A stretch of DNA of 64,000 nucleotides from Mycobacterium sp. 050128. Lineage in GTDB: Bacteria > Actinomycetota > Actinomycetes > Mycobacteriales > Mycobacteriaceae. Below are positions 26,482-34,404 of the stretch, one piece after another (the first letter of the stretch is position 1; each line of letters opens with the position of its first letter). A model generated the notes under the pieces. The model was not told where the DNA came from. It was given only the letters and a program-made list of their open reading frames with translations, and searched no databases. The stretch lies in the NCBI RefSeq assembly GCF_036409155.1, contig NZ_JAZGLW010000006.1, positions 124,001-188,000 of the forward strand, written 5' to 3'. A program made the position numbers and the translations under genes.

Positions 26482-27524
26482 CAGCCGACCTCAGCGGCGG
26501 TCTTGATGCAGCCCGAGAGTACTTCCTGGTCAATCCCCCGGATCCGGAGATGCGGGACTCGGCAAGCTTCTGGGCCTACGACGACGCGGGCATTATCGGT
26601 TTTCCTCGCATCGGTGTTGAGGCGGTCGGCTCGAAATGGACCGAACCTCAATACCAAGTGAACGTGGCCTTCGCCGACGGTCGGGTATTGCGCATCCGGG
26701 AGACCGGTCCACGGCACTCGCCGATCGGGCTCGAAGGCAACGCGTCGGTGCTCGGTGCCGGGCCGCTCGAATTCCGTTGTGTGCGACCATTCGAGCTGTC
26801 GACGGCATCGTTCGACGGGGTTGCCCTGCAGACCACAACCGACGCCCTGCTGCGCGGCGAACGCGGGGGCGATCCCACCAGCGTCGAGTTTCACATCGAG
26901 GCGACGATGGCCGCGCCCCCGTGGGTTAACGGATCGCTGTCGCAAGAGGCGGCGCACCACATGAACTCGTCCGTCGAAGGCGTGTTCATGGGAGGTGCTC
27001 GCTTCGAGCAACTGTTCCGCGCGGTTGGCACCCTGCGCGTCGGAAACGAGGAACACCGGTTCGCCGGAAGCGGTACTCGTGTGCGCCGTCAGGGAGCGCG
27101 TGACATGGCCGGCTTCTGGGGACATTGCCAGCAATCGGCAACATTCCCGAGCGGCCGAGGGTTCGGTTACATCGCCTACCGGCCACGCCCCGATGGCACC
27201 GGTTCGTACAACGAGGGATACGTCTTCACTGGCGCCGGCGGGCTGGTTCCGGCCCGGGTGGCGCACGCTCCATGGTTATCGACCCCGCCGCGCATTGGGG
27301 ACGACGTCTCACTAGTACTCGAATCCGCCCTGGGCACTATGGAAGTGGACGGAATCACCACCGTGTCGGTGTTCAACCTCGGAGATCCGCGATCCGACAA
27401 CGCCCTGGCCGCGTTGCACCAAGCGGGCGTCCGCTATCGGTGGGACGGAGAAACCGCCTCCGGGGCGTTAGAACGATCGACCCCGCCACGCGAAATCGCC
27501 GGTCTAGCCGAAGTCGCTCACTGA
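26478..27524 (+). CDS. Conserved protein of unknown function in the regulon
   Basis: A 348-residue protein, last of the six coupled genes. It has no signal peptide or membrane segment. It begins with DPEMRDSASFWAYDDAGI and has a mainly beta-type sequence with motifs such as DMAGFWGHCQQS and GRGFGYIAYRP. The pattern recalls lipocalin-like or AttH/hydroxysteroid-type domains found beside steroid and terpene catabolic genes. I cannot name a reaction. Its place after the P450, SDRs and sulfotransferase-like gene makes a binding or isomerising role for a hydrophobic intermediate possible. It is a good candidate for undescribed chemistry. Confidence 0.75.
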   Translation: MTADLSGGLDAAREYFLVNPPDPEMRDSASFWAYDDAGIIGFPRIGVEAVGSKWTEPQYQVNVAFADGRVLRIRETGPRHSPIGLEGNASVLGAGPLEFRCVRPFELSTASFDGVALQTTTDALLRGERGGDPTSVEFHIEATMAAPPWVNGSLSQEAAHHMNSSVEGVFMGGARFEQLFRAVGTLRVGNEEHRFAGSGTRVRRQGARDMAGFWGHCQQSATFPSGRGFGYIAYRPRPDGTGSYNEGYVFTGAGGLVPARVAHAPWLSTPPRIGDDVSLVLESALGTMEVDGITTVSVFNLGDPRSDNALAALHQAGVRYRWDGETASGALERSTPPREIAGLAEVAH

Positions 27525-27549
27525 TTCGCACCAGAGCATCCAAGAGGTG

Positions 27550-27565
27550 CTATACCATCGTACAG
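27550..27565. promoter_or_regulatory. TetR-type operator candidate, site 6
   Basis: CTATACCATCGTACAG, 28 bases before the ATG of the flavin monooxygenase at 27594, giving that gene its own controlled promoter. Confidence 0.75.
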
Positions 27566-27593
27566 CAACTCCGAATTATCGATAAGGGGCGCC

Positions 27594-28970
27594 ATGTCCA
27601 AGCGGTTGATCTTCACCCTGCTCTTGATGGACTCGATCGGTCACAACTTCCACGGCATCTGGCGACACCCGCGCGCCCGCAACCGCGAATTCAAAGGATT
27701 CGATCTCTGGGTCGACCTCGCCAAGAAGGCAGAACAGGCCAAGGTCGACGCCTTCTTCTTCACCGATCTTGTCGGTGTACAAGGTGAATACAACGGTTCG
27801 CGCGACGTGATCTTCCAGATGGCCATGAACGTACCCATCGGGGACTGCACCATGGTGATTCCCGCAATGGCAAACCAGACAACCGATCTCGGCTTCCTCT
27901 ACACCAGTTCGGTCATCCAGCACCATCCATTCGTCTTCGCGCGCGCTGTCTCCACGCTCGACAATTTGAGCAACGGAAGGATCGGCTGGAACATCGTCAC
28001 ATCGGCCAACGAGAAGGCCTTCCGCAACCTCGGATTGCCCACCAGCCCATCCCATGAGGAGCGCTACGCCTGGGCCGAGGAGTACGTCGATGTTACCTAC
28101 AAGCTGTGGGAAGGATCCTGGGACCTCGACGCCGTCGTCAACGATTCCGCCGCCGGCGTGTACGCCGACCCGACGAAGATTCACGACATCAACCACGAGG
28201 GCAAGCGTTACAGCGTCGAGGGATTCAACCTCATGGAGCCCTCGCCGCAACGCACTCCCGTGTTGGCACAGGCGGGTGGCTCCCCAGCCGGTTTAGATTT
28301 CGCTAGCGCCCACGCCGAGCTCATGTTCCTGTCCGCGATGACACTGGAAACCATTGCCCAGCAGATCAATACCGTCCGCGGCCTCGCCCGTGAACGTGGT
28401 CGCCGCGACGGCGACATTCTTTTCCTTCAGGGCATGATGTTCATCATCGGGTCGACCGACGAAGAGGCCTACCGCAAGTGGGGAGAGCTCGAGGAGTTCC
28501 GCAGCCAGGAAGCCCAGACGGCGTACTTCTCGAGCCTGAGCGGCATGGACCTAGGCCGCTACGACCCCTCGACGGCGCTGGAGGACATCATCGACGAGAT
28601 CCCAGGCATTCGCGGGGCATTCCTCGCCATCATCAACGCCTGGCCGGAAGGTATGCAGCCGACCGTCAAGGACTTCCTATCTTCACTGTCGTTGCCACAG
28701 ATGGTCGTCGGGTCCCCCGAGACGATCGCGAAGCGGCTCACCGAGTATCAGGGCGCCGGCGTCGATGGCGTCCAGGTGATGAATGCGCTGCTGCCGGAGA
28801 GCTACGAAGACTTCTTCGAACACCTCGTCCCGGTGCTTCAAGACAAGGGTCTGATGCAACGGGAATACCAACCAGGCACCTTGCGTGAGAAGTTGTTTGG
28901 AAAGATGGGCGCCGACATTAGCGAGCGCCATCCCGCCTACGGGTACCGCGGGATGTTCTGCGACCGATGA
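27594..28970 (+). CDS. FMN-dependent monooxygenase, NtaA/SnaA/DszA-type (luciferase-like)
   Basis: A 458-residue TIM-barrel flavin monooxygenase of the bacterial-luciferase superfamily. Diagnostic parts are HNFHGIWRHP near the start, FARAVSTLDNLSNGRIGWNI, and TPVLAQAGGSPAGLDFAS. These match the two-component NtaA/DszA group, which uses reduced FMN supplied by a separate reductase. AAGGGG precedes the ATG. No intact flavin reductase is in the region; the one at 7233 is broken. The enzyme may carry out a Baeyer-Villiger or other oxygen insertion in the regulon's pathway. Confidence 0.9.
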   Translation: MSKRLIFTLLLMDSIGHNFHGIWRHPRARNREFKGFDLWVDLAKKAEQAKVDAFFFTDLVGVQGEYNGSRDVIFQMAMNVPIGDCTMVIPAMANQTTDLGFLYTSSVIQHHPFVFARAVSTLDNLSNGRIGWNIVTSANEKAFRNLGLPTSPSHEERYAWAEEYVDVTYKLWEGSWDLDAVVNDSAAGVYADPTKIHDINHEGKRYSVEGFNLMEPSPQRTPVLAQAGGSPAGLDFASAHAELMFLSAMTLETIAQQINTVRGLARERGRRDGDILFLQGMMFIIGSTDEEAYRKWGELEEFRSQEAQTAYFSSLSGMDLGRYDPSTALEDIIDEIPGIRGAFLAIINAWPEGMQPTVKDFLSSLSLPQMVVGSPETIAKRLTEYQGAGVDGVQVMNALLPESYEDFFEHLVPVLQDKGLMQREYQPGTLREKLFGKMGADISERHPAYGYRGMFCDR

Positions 28971-29107
28971 CCTCGCCACCTGACCCAGTAGCCGTTCTGG
29001 TTTTGCTCGGCAACCCTGCGCCGGGCCTCGGTCAATAGGCGCATCATCGCCGAACTAGCATCAGCGGCCAGACTCGCATCACCGCCGTGGATTACGGCGC
29101 GTTGCCA

Positions 29108-29755
29108 TCAGCGCTTGCTTGGTGTGCGTCGTCTAGTCGACGACGTTTTGCGCTTCTTCATTGCAGGGGCTGGCCCCAACGTGTCGAGGTAGCGCTCGAA
29201 GGCCTCAGTCACCTCGGCGTGAGCGGACTTCACGCCAATGCCCTCCTCGAGATTAAGGAACTTCGGCAGGCCCGACATCAACAATTGCAACGCTGGAAGG
29301 GATAGATCGCCAAGGAACCGCGCATCATTGCCGAACTTCGCAATGAGCGCGTCCAACTGCACCTTACGAACGCTTTCGGTGACTGCGGCGATCTCGGTTC
29401 GAATGGACTTGCGGTGGTTGCCAAGCGCCATGAATTCCGTCATTAGTGCGCCCGTTGCCTCGTCCCAGCTGTACTCCCACACCGCCCGAAGAGGGTCGTC
29501 GGCGCGACGCTCCAAGGTTTCTGCGAGAAAGGCGAGATTGCGTTCCGAGTAGCGTCGGATCGCGGCTACGAAAATGTCGTCGAGACTGGGAAAGTAGTAC
29601 TGCACGAGGCTGGGTGTGACGCCGGCCCTGGTGGCCAGGACACGGTAAGTGACGCTCGCATACCCTTCTTCGAGCATCAACGTCTCGACACAGTCGAGAA
29701 GGACGTCCCGCGTCTTGGACGTTTCAGCGCCCACACGCCGCGACGATGCTGCCAT
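29108..29755 (-). CDS. TetR-family regulator, candidate master of the 15-30 kb regulon
   Basis: A 215-residue TetR protein. The N-terminal helix-turn-helix reads GYASVTYRVLATRAGVTPSL followed by VQYYFPSLDDI. The rest is the helical ligand domain, including EFMALGNHRKSIRTE. A basic C-terminal tail (KKRKTSSTRRR) may add DNA affinity. ATG 29755 is preferred over GTG 29761. Operator site 7 lies 47 bases upstream, between this gene and the divergent gene at 29898, the classic autoregulated arrangement. Six further copies of the site in the preceding 15 kb suggest a local repressor released by a pathway intermediate. The domain resembles the regulator at 52677. Confidence 0.9.
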   Translation of the reverse strand: MAASSRRVGAETSKTRDVLLDCVETLMLEEGYASVTYRVLATRAGVTPSLVQYYFPSLDDIFVAAIRRYSERNLAFLAETLERRADDPLRAVWEYSWDEATGALMTEFMALGNHRKSIRTEIAAVTESVRKVQLDALIAKFGNDARFLGDLSLPALQLLMSGLPKFLNLEEGIGVKSAHAEVTEAFERYLDTLGPAPAMKKRKTSSTRRRTPSKR

Positions 29756-29802
29756 GGCCACCTCACTTATTCGGATTCTTGTATTGTGACACTGGCCCGA
29801 CG

Positions 29803-29818
29803 CTGTACAGTCGTATAG
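29803..29818. promoter_or_regulatory. TetR-type operator candidate, site 7
   Basis: CTGTACAGTCGTATAG, 47 bases from the TetR start and 79 bases from the divergent gene at 29898. It is the same site in the opposite orientation to sites 1 and 3-6. Confidence 0.77.
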
Positions 29819-29897
29819 TGTCGGCTATCACGATGGAGCGGAACGAGCGTGGCGCCGAAGTGCCCGGCAGCGTCCATGCACGAGAGGCAGGAACACG

Positions 29898-30461
29898 ATG
29901 ACCGTCGACACGAGCTTGGAAGCGCTCCACAAAGACGTGCGCTACCTCCTGGATCGCACGGAGATCCTCGACTGCATCGCCCGCCATGCACGCGGGTGCG
30001 ACCGTCATGACGTCGATCTGATTGCCGCGACCTATCACCATGATGGTGTCGACGAGCACGGCTCAGCCACAAACGCAGGACCGGACTACGGTGCGTGGGC
30101 CAATGCCACGCACGCGGAGACGTCCCGCGTGCACACCCACAACATCACCACCCATACATGCGAGCTCGACGGCGATACCGCACACGCTGAAAGCTACGTC
30201 ATCGTCGTGCTCATCGGCCTCGACGGCAAGAGTGCCCAGTTCATCACGGGACGTTACATCGACCGGCTCGAACGACGGGATAACCAGTGGCGCATAGCTG
30301 TTCGTCGATCGACCGTGGAGGGCATGTTCCTCGCCGACGCGAGAGTCCTGCAGTCTTCGTTCTTCACTGAGAAGGGATACCTCGTCGGGACCCGAGACCG
30401 CACTGACCTGTCCTACGTACGACCATTGACGATTGACGCTCCCGCACCGGCTCGGTGGTAG
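29898..30461 (+). CDS. NTF2-like (SnoaL-type) protein
   Basis: A 187-residue protein with the cone-shaped SnoaL/NTF2-like fold. The N-terminal LLDRTEILDCIARHARGCDR helix and the DLIAATYHHDGVDEHG segment are typical of SnoaL_4 members in catabolic loci. These include isomerases, dehydratases and cyclases that work on ring intermediates. It is divergent from the TetR gene with operator site 7 between them. The catalytic residue cannot be assigned, though several histidines (VHTHNITTH) line the expected pocket. I infer membership of the regulon. Confidence 0.82.
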   Translation: MTVDTSLEALHKDVRYLLDRTEILDCIARHARGCDRHDVDLIAATYHHDGVDEHGSATNAGPDYGAWANATHAETSRVHTHNITTHTCELDGDTAHAESYVIVVLIGLDGKSAQFITGRYIDRLERRDNQWRIAVRRSTVEGMFLADARVLQSSFFTEKGYLVGTRDRTDLSYVRPLTIDAPAPARW

Positions 30462-30491
30462 CAGACAACGCCACCTGATTAAGGACGACCG

Positions 30492-30842
30492 ATGACGAGC
30501 CTGCAGGACGATATTGGTGTGCCGGCCGGTGGTGACCGGATGTTGATCAACGGTGAGTTGCAAACCACCGGCACCGCTGCGAAATTCGACGTTCCACCCC
30601 GTCGTCGAGCAGGTCGTTGGCCGAGCGACCAGACTATCCGCCGAGACGTCCGGCGGCGACTCGACTGCGCGTGCGCCACTGCCACCCGCACACCCACCGC
30701 CAACGACATGATGGACGGCAAGGGCTACTTCGTCGTTATCAGGACCTGCGGGCGAACTAAGCAGAGCAGACTCGCGTACCGCGACGGCGAAAAGGGATAC
30801 AGGGGATGCCTTGAGGCCAAGACCATCGGCATGCCCGAATGA
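30492..30842 (+). pseudogene. Aldehyde dehydrogenase N-terminal remnant
   Basis: The first 33 residues (GGDRMLINGELQTTGTAAKFDV) match the N-terminus of an NAD-dependent aldehyde dehydrogenase. After a frameshift near 30588 the expected continuation HPVVEQVVGRAT is found in another frame. The rest of the open frame has no family resemblance, and neither Glu nor Cys of the active site is present. It is a truncated relic, possibly once part of the regulon. The final bases overlap the next open frame by 4 bases. Confidence 0.55.
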
Positions 30843-31447
30843 GGAAGGCCGAACTGATCTTTGGAACGTCTACCTACTATGCTGATGGACTTCCAGACTT
30901 TCGGCGTTACCGAATTCACGCGGCGTCGATCACCGTCGCTGACGTCGTCAAGTCAATCGCTGGATTCCTCTTGGACACTAACTGGGCCGGCTTGCAAACC
31001 ACCGTCTTTGTGAATCAGGCCAGCATCGTCGAGGACCGCGCACTACGCGTACTCGGGGCCCGTTCGGGTGCCCTCGAGAGTGCTTTGGCTCTGGGCCCAG
31101 ATTGCCCCAAGCCGTCCATAATGGCGATGTCATGGCACCTATACGAATCGGACCGTCGAGCCCGAGACTGGGTGAAATATCTCGTGTCACAAGGTGATGT
31201 ATCCGTGATGATCTGGGGGGATCATTTGCAGACGCACCTTTCAAGCATTGCTCCCGCAGTCCACGAATGCAGCGCTGCTGCGGTCGCGTTCAAGTCTCGT
31301 GCGTTTGCGGCGCTCGGCGAGCCAGCCGAAGCATCGAGTCCATCGGAACCGTTCCGCGTGAACGCGACGCGGTGGGCAGAAGTAATGCGGCTTTGGACGA
31401 GCGGGCCGAGCGCATCCCGCTGCGGGCATATGGATTTAACCGATTGA
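30839..31447 (+). CDS. Hypothetical protein
   Basis: A 202-residue open frame starting with ATG that overlaps the end of the aldehyde dehydrogenase relic (ATGA). Composition is protein-like, with MAMSWHLYESDRRARDWVKY and VMIWGDHLQTHL. I recognise no family, membrane segment or signal peptide. The gene after it begins 27 bases later with a strong ribosome site, so this frame could be a short real gene or decayed DNA that happens to stay open. Confidence is low. Confidence 0.35.
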   Translation: MRKAELIFGTSTYYADGLPDFRRYRIHAASITVADVVKSIAGFLLDTNWAGLQTTVFVNQASIVEDRALRVLGARSGALESALALGPDCPKPSIMAMSWHLYESDRRARDWVKYLVSQGDVSVMIWGDHLQTHLSSIAPAVHECSAAAVAFKSRAFAALGEPAEASSPSEPFRVNATRWAEVMRLWTSGPSASRCGHMDLTD

Positions 31448-31473
31448 TCGACTAAACGGCGGAGGAAGACTTG

Positions 31474-32523
31474 GTGGTCAATGATCAGGCTCAAACTCGA
31501 ATCCGAGTCGCCCAGTGGGCAACTGGAACCGTTGGCGCCTTGGCTATGCGCGCAGTCATCGACCACCCTTCGATGGAACTGGTCGCGGTACGGGTCTACT
31601 CACCAGCCAAAGAGGGGCGAGACGCGGGTGAGCTCTGTGGCGCGCCCGCGGTCGGTGTTAAAGCGGTACGCGACCTTGACTCCATCCTGGCTGCGAAACC
31701 AGACTGTGTGATCTACATGCCGCAGAGCACCGACCCCGACGACGTCTGCGCCCTGCTGCAGAACGGCATCAACATCGTCACCACTCGCGCGGAGTTTTTC
31801 AACCCCGACATGATGAAGCCGGCATTGCGCGAGCGAGTCGAGGCCGCCTGCCAAAGCGGCAACTCGTCAATCCATGCAACGGGTTCAAGCCCAGGTTTCA
31901 TCACCGAGGCACTTCCGCTCGTCGTCACTTCGTTGTCTCGGCGGCTCGACTTCCTGAGCATCGAGGAGTACGCAAACTGCTTGGAAGGGTGTTCCGAAGA
32001 GATGCTCACGGCGCTGATGGGGTTCGGTGATTTTCCGGAGGCGTTCGCACAGCGTCAGGTCGCGGATCGCGACCAGGTGTTCGAGCATTCGCTCGGCCTG
32101 GTCGCATCCGCGCTTGGGCTCGATATCGATCGCTTCGAGACGTCGACGGAGTTCGCCACGTGTCTACACGACACCAAGTTGCATTCGAGCACCATTCCAG
32201 CTGGCTCGGTCGGCGCCCAGCGTGTTGCGGTCAACGGCTACCGGAACGGCAAACCCCTCATGCGTTTTCGGTCGAACTGGTTCGTGACGATGGACGTCGA
32301 ACCCGCCTGGGATCTGCGTACCGATGGTTGGCGACTTCGGGTTGAGGGCGACGCCCCGGTGGACATGTTGATCGATTTACCGATGCCGATCGAACAAGAC
32401 GTACGCGCCTCGGGAAGGTATACCGCCCATCGTCCCGTAAACGTCATCCCTGCGGTCGTCGCCGCGCAGCCCGGGATCGTGCCAACCACTAAGCTGCCGA
32501 CGCCGGTAGCTGAGTTGGGCTGA
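31474..32523 (+). CDS. Dihydrodipicolinate-reductase-like NAD(P)-dependent protein
   Basis: A 349-residue two-domain oxidoreductase of the DapB / 2,4-diaminopentanoate-dehydrogenase-like group common in mycobacteria. The Rossmann start is VAQWATGTVGALAMRAVIDH, followed by GRDAGELCG and CVIYMPQSTDPDDV. The C-terminal dimer domain follows. GTG 31474 is chosen because GGAGGAAG lies 8 bases upstream; TTG 31471 is the alternative. A truncated paralogue lies at 36731. Members of this family act on diverse amine or keto substrates; the function here is unassigned. Confidence 0.8.
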   Translation: MVNDQAQTRIRVAQWATGTVGALAMRAVIDHPSMELVAVRVYSPAKEGRDAGELCGAPAVGVKAVRDLDSILAAKPDCVIYMPQSTDPDDVCALLQNGINIVTTRAEFFNPDMMKPALRERVEAACQSGNSSIHATGSSPGFITEALPLVVTSLSRRLDFLSIEEYANCLEGCSEEMLTALMGFGDFPEAFAQRQVADRDQVFEHSLGLVASALGLDIDRFETSTEFATCLHDTKLHSSTIPAGSVGAQRVAVNGYRNGKPLMRFRSNWFVTMDVEPAWDLRTDGWRLRVEGDAPVDMLIDLPMPIEQDVRASGRYTAHRPVNVIPAVVAAQPGIVPTTKLPTPVAELG

Positions 32524-32714
32524 TCAGGAGTCGAACGGAGCTGCGCGGGCTGAAACTTGCGTGAGTTTTCGTGGTCAACATGGGCGAGTGGTGGCCCCTC
32601 CTGGATGAGCAGATCAGAAGATGCGTGGTGAACAAGCCTGGACTATCGACGGTTGGCGAAACTTGACCCTGTGGGGTTGCCACAAAATCGACCCACCTTT
32701 GTCGCATCGTCCGG

Positions 32715-33503
32715 TTAGTGGAGCGCTTGGATGGCGTAAAGAGTGGCGGTAGCGATGGCTGATAGGCCTAGGCCGACTTGGAGGGTTCGTTCAGGTAGGC
32801 GTGGCTGGAGCTGTGCGCCGAGGTAGCCGCCGATGAGTCCGCCAGCGCCGGCGACGAGTCCGATAGTCCAGTTGGGTGTGATGTCTTGTCCTGCGGTGGC
32901 GAGGGCCAGAATGACGTAGGTGATCGCCCCGGCTACCGAGGTGACGAAGGTGGAGACCAGGGTGGCGGGTGCCACGGTCGCGATCGGCAGTCCGCGGCCT
33001 ACCAGGATGGGGCTGACCAGTGATCCGCCACCGATGCCATAGATACCGCTGATCACGCCGACGACGGCTGCCAGCGCCGCCGTGGAGTAGCGCTGTGGTG
33101 GCGTGGTCGGTGGCGGGGCGATCCTTTGCTTGTTCGGGAGGCAAAGCCAGATCCCAAGTGGCAGAAGGAATGCGGCCACCAAGATACGGAAGACCTGTGA
33201 TCCGGGGATGAGGAGTACCCGGATGACTGCACCGATCACGACGCCGGGCAGCGTGCCGATGAGCAGCACCGTGGTTAGTGGACTGGTTAACGGTGCCTGG
33301 GCGTGATAGCGGGCGAGCGCACCAGGGATCGCCACGATGTTGAACAACAGATTCGTCGGTGTGACCGCAGGGCTGGGAACGTGCAGAACGGTGAGTTGGA
33401 CGGGCAGCAGGAACACCGCGCCAGATACGCCCACCGGAGCGGTTAGGACTGCCACCCCCAAGCCTGCCACGAAGCTCAGGAGTACAACCTCGGCTAGATC
33501 CAC
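32715..33503 (-). CDS. TauE/SafE (TSUP) family membrane permease
   Basis: A 262-residue integral membrane protein with about eight hydrophobic helices. The two TSUP repeat motifs are visible: VAGLGVAVLTAPVGVSGAVF near the start, and VGVISGIYGIGGGSLVSPIL in the second half. GTG 33503 places the first helix at the N-terminus; the frame continues upstream into IS remnant sequence. The family exports or imports sulfonates, sulfite or other small anions. It may link to the Cys/Met enzyme at 34405, but an IS relic separates them. Confidence 0.85.
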   Translation of the reverse strand: MDLAEVVLLSFVAGLGVAVLTAPVGVSGAVFLLPVQLTVLHVPSPAVTPTNLLFNIVAIPGALARYHAQAPLTSPLTTVLLIGTLPGVVIGAVIRVLLIPGSQVFRILVAAFLLPLGIWLCLPNKQRIAPPPTTPPQRYSTAALAAVVGVISGIYGIGGGSLVSPILVGRGLPIATVAPATLVSTFVTSVAGAITYVILALATAGQDITPNWTIGLVAGAGGLIGGYLGAQLQPRLPERTLQVGLGLSAIATATLYAIQALH

Positions 33504-33513
33504 CCCTGCACTA

Positions 33514-34260
33514 TCACGGCACGGTGTTGTAGTGGCGAGGGTTTCGATCAACCGCCTCGAAGGAGCCGCAGTTGCCTCCGCCGTTCGTGCGGTCTTTGGC
33601 GAGCAGTCCGCGGCGAGCGCCGGTGGTAGAAGTCCCCGGTGAGGGTGAGAACCTCGCATGGTGAACGAGCCGGTGGATCATGGCCACCGCGACAACGTCG
33701 TCGGAAAAGGTCTCTTCCCAGCGCCCGAACGGCAAATTCGAAGTGACCAAACCGAGCCGATCTCGAAACGCGACCCGGTGAGCTGGAAGAATAGGTTCGC
33801 GGCATTTAGATCAAGCGAGATATACCCGACTTCGTCGATGACGATCAGCTTGTATCTGCGGATCTTCTTCAGTCCGGCTTCCAGCCGGTTGGCGTGATGT
33901 GCCTTACCAAGGCGTGCGATCCAGTTGCTGGCGGTATCAAAGAGCACCGAGTAGCCGGCGTGGGCGGCTTTGATGCCCAAACCGATCACCAAGTGTGATT
34001 TTCCGATACCTGGTAGCCCGAGGAGGGTGACGTTCTCGGCTTTAGGTACCAAGGTGCCGGTTGCCCAGTGGGCCAGCACATCTCGCCGTAAAGATGGTGG
34101 GGCGAGTTTGATCGTGGTGCCCAACGTTTCGGAGAAAGCCCTCGCCGGTGTGCTCACCCGCCCGGTGCCGCCGATAGCGGCTTCTCGGTCCAACACCAAG
34201 GTCTTGGGACTGCGTGGTAGTTGCTGGTGGTTAGCGAAACCCGTTGAGCTATCGCGTGTT
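33514..34260 (-). pseudogene. IS21-family remnant: IstA end fused to broken IstB
   Basis: The 5' part of this minus-strand frame reads LVLDREAAIGGTGRV followed by TLGTTIKLAPP, which is IstA transposase catalytic-core sequence. It joins directly to IstB helper-ATPase sequence: NVTLLGLPGIGKSHLVIGLG (Walker A), KLIVIDEVGYISLDLNAANL (Walker B), FFQLTGSRFE. The frame then breaks near 33750, and VTSNLPFGRWEETFSDDVV continues in another frame to 33514, with a further shift near VHHA. A deletion removed the end of istA and the start of istB. Terminal inverted repeats were not located. Confidence 0.75.
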
Positions 34261-34338
34261 CACGCCACCACCGTGTTGCGGGTAGGGCCCTCGATTAGTC
34301 CGTGACCGACGGACCTGACAAACCATAGCGCATTTTCA

Positions 34339-34365
34339 TGCACTAAAATGATGGTATCGTGCACT
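34339..34365. promoter_or_regulatory. TGCACT direct repeat upstream of the Cys/Met enzyme
   Basis: TGCACT occurs at 34339-34344 and again at 34360-34365, exactly 21 bases (two helical turns) apart in an AT-rich promoter region. The outer bases also form a TGCAC-N15-GTGCA inverted pair. It lies 40 bases before ATG 34405 and could bind the XRE-cupin regulator encoded at 35724. Confidence 0.4.
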
Positions 34366-34404
34366 TTACATTCGTGGATGCTCGACGTTCAGACCGGAGT
34401 ATTG

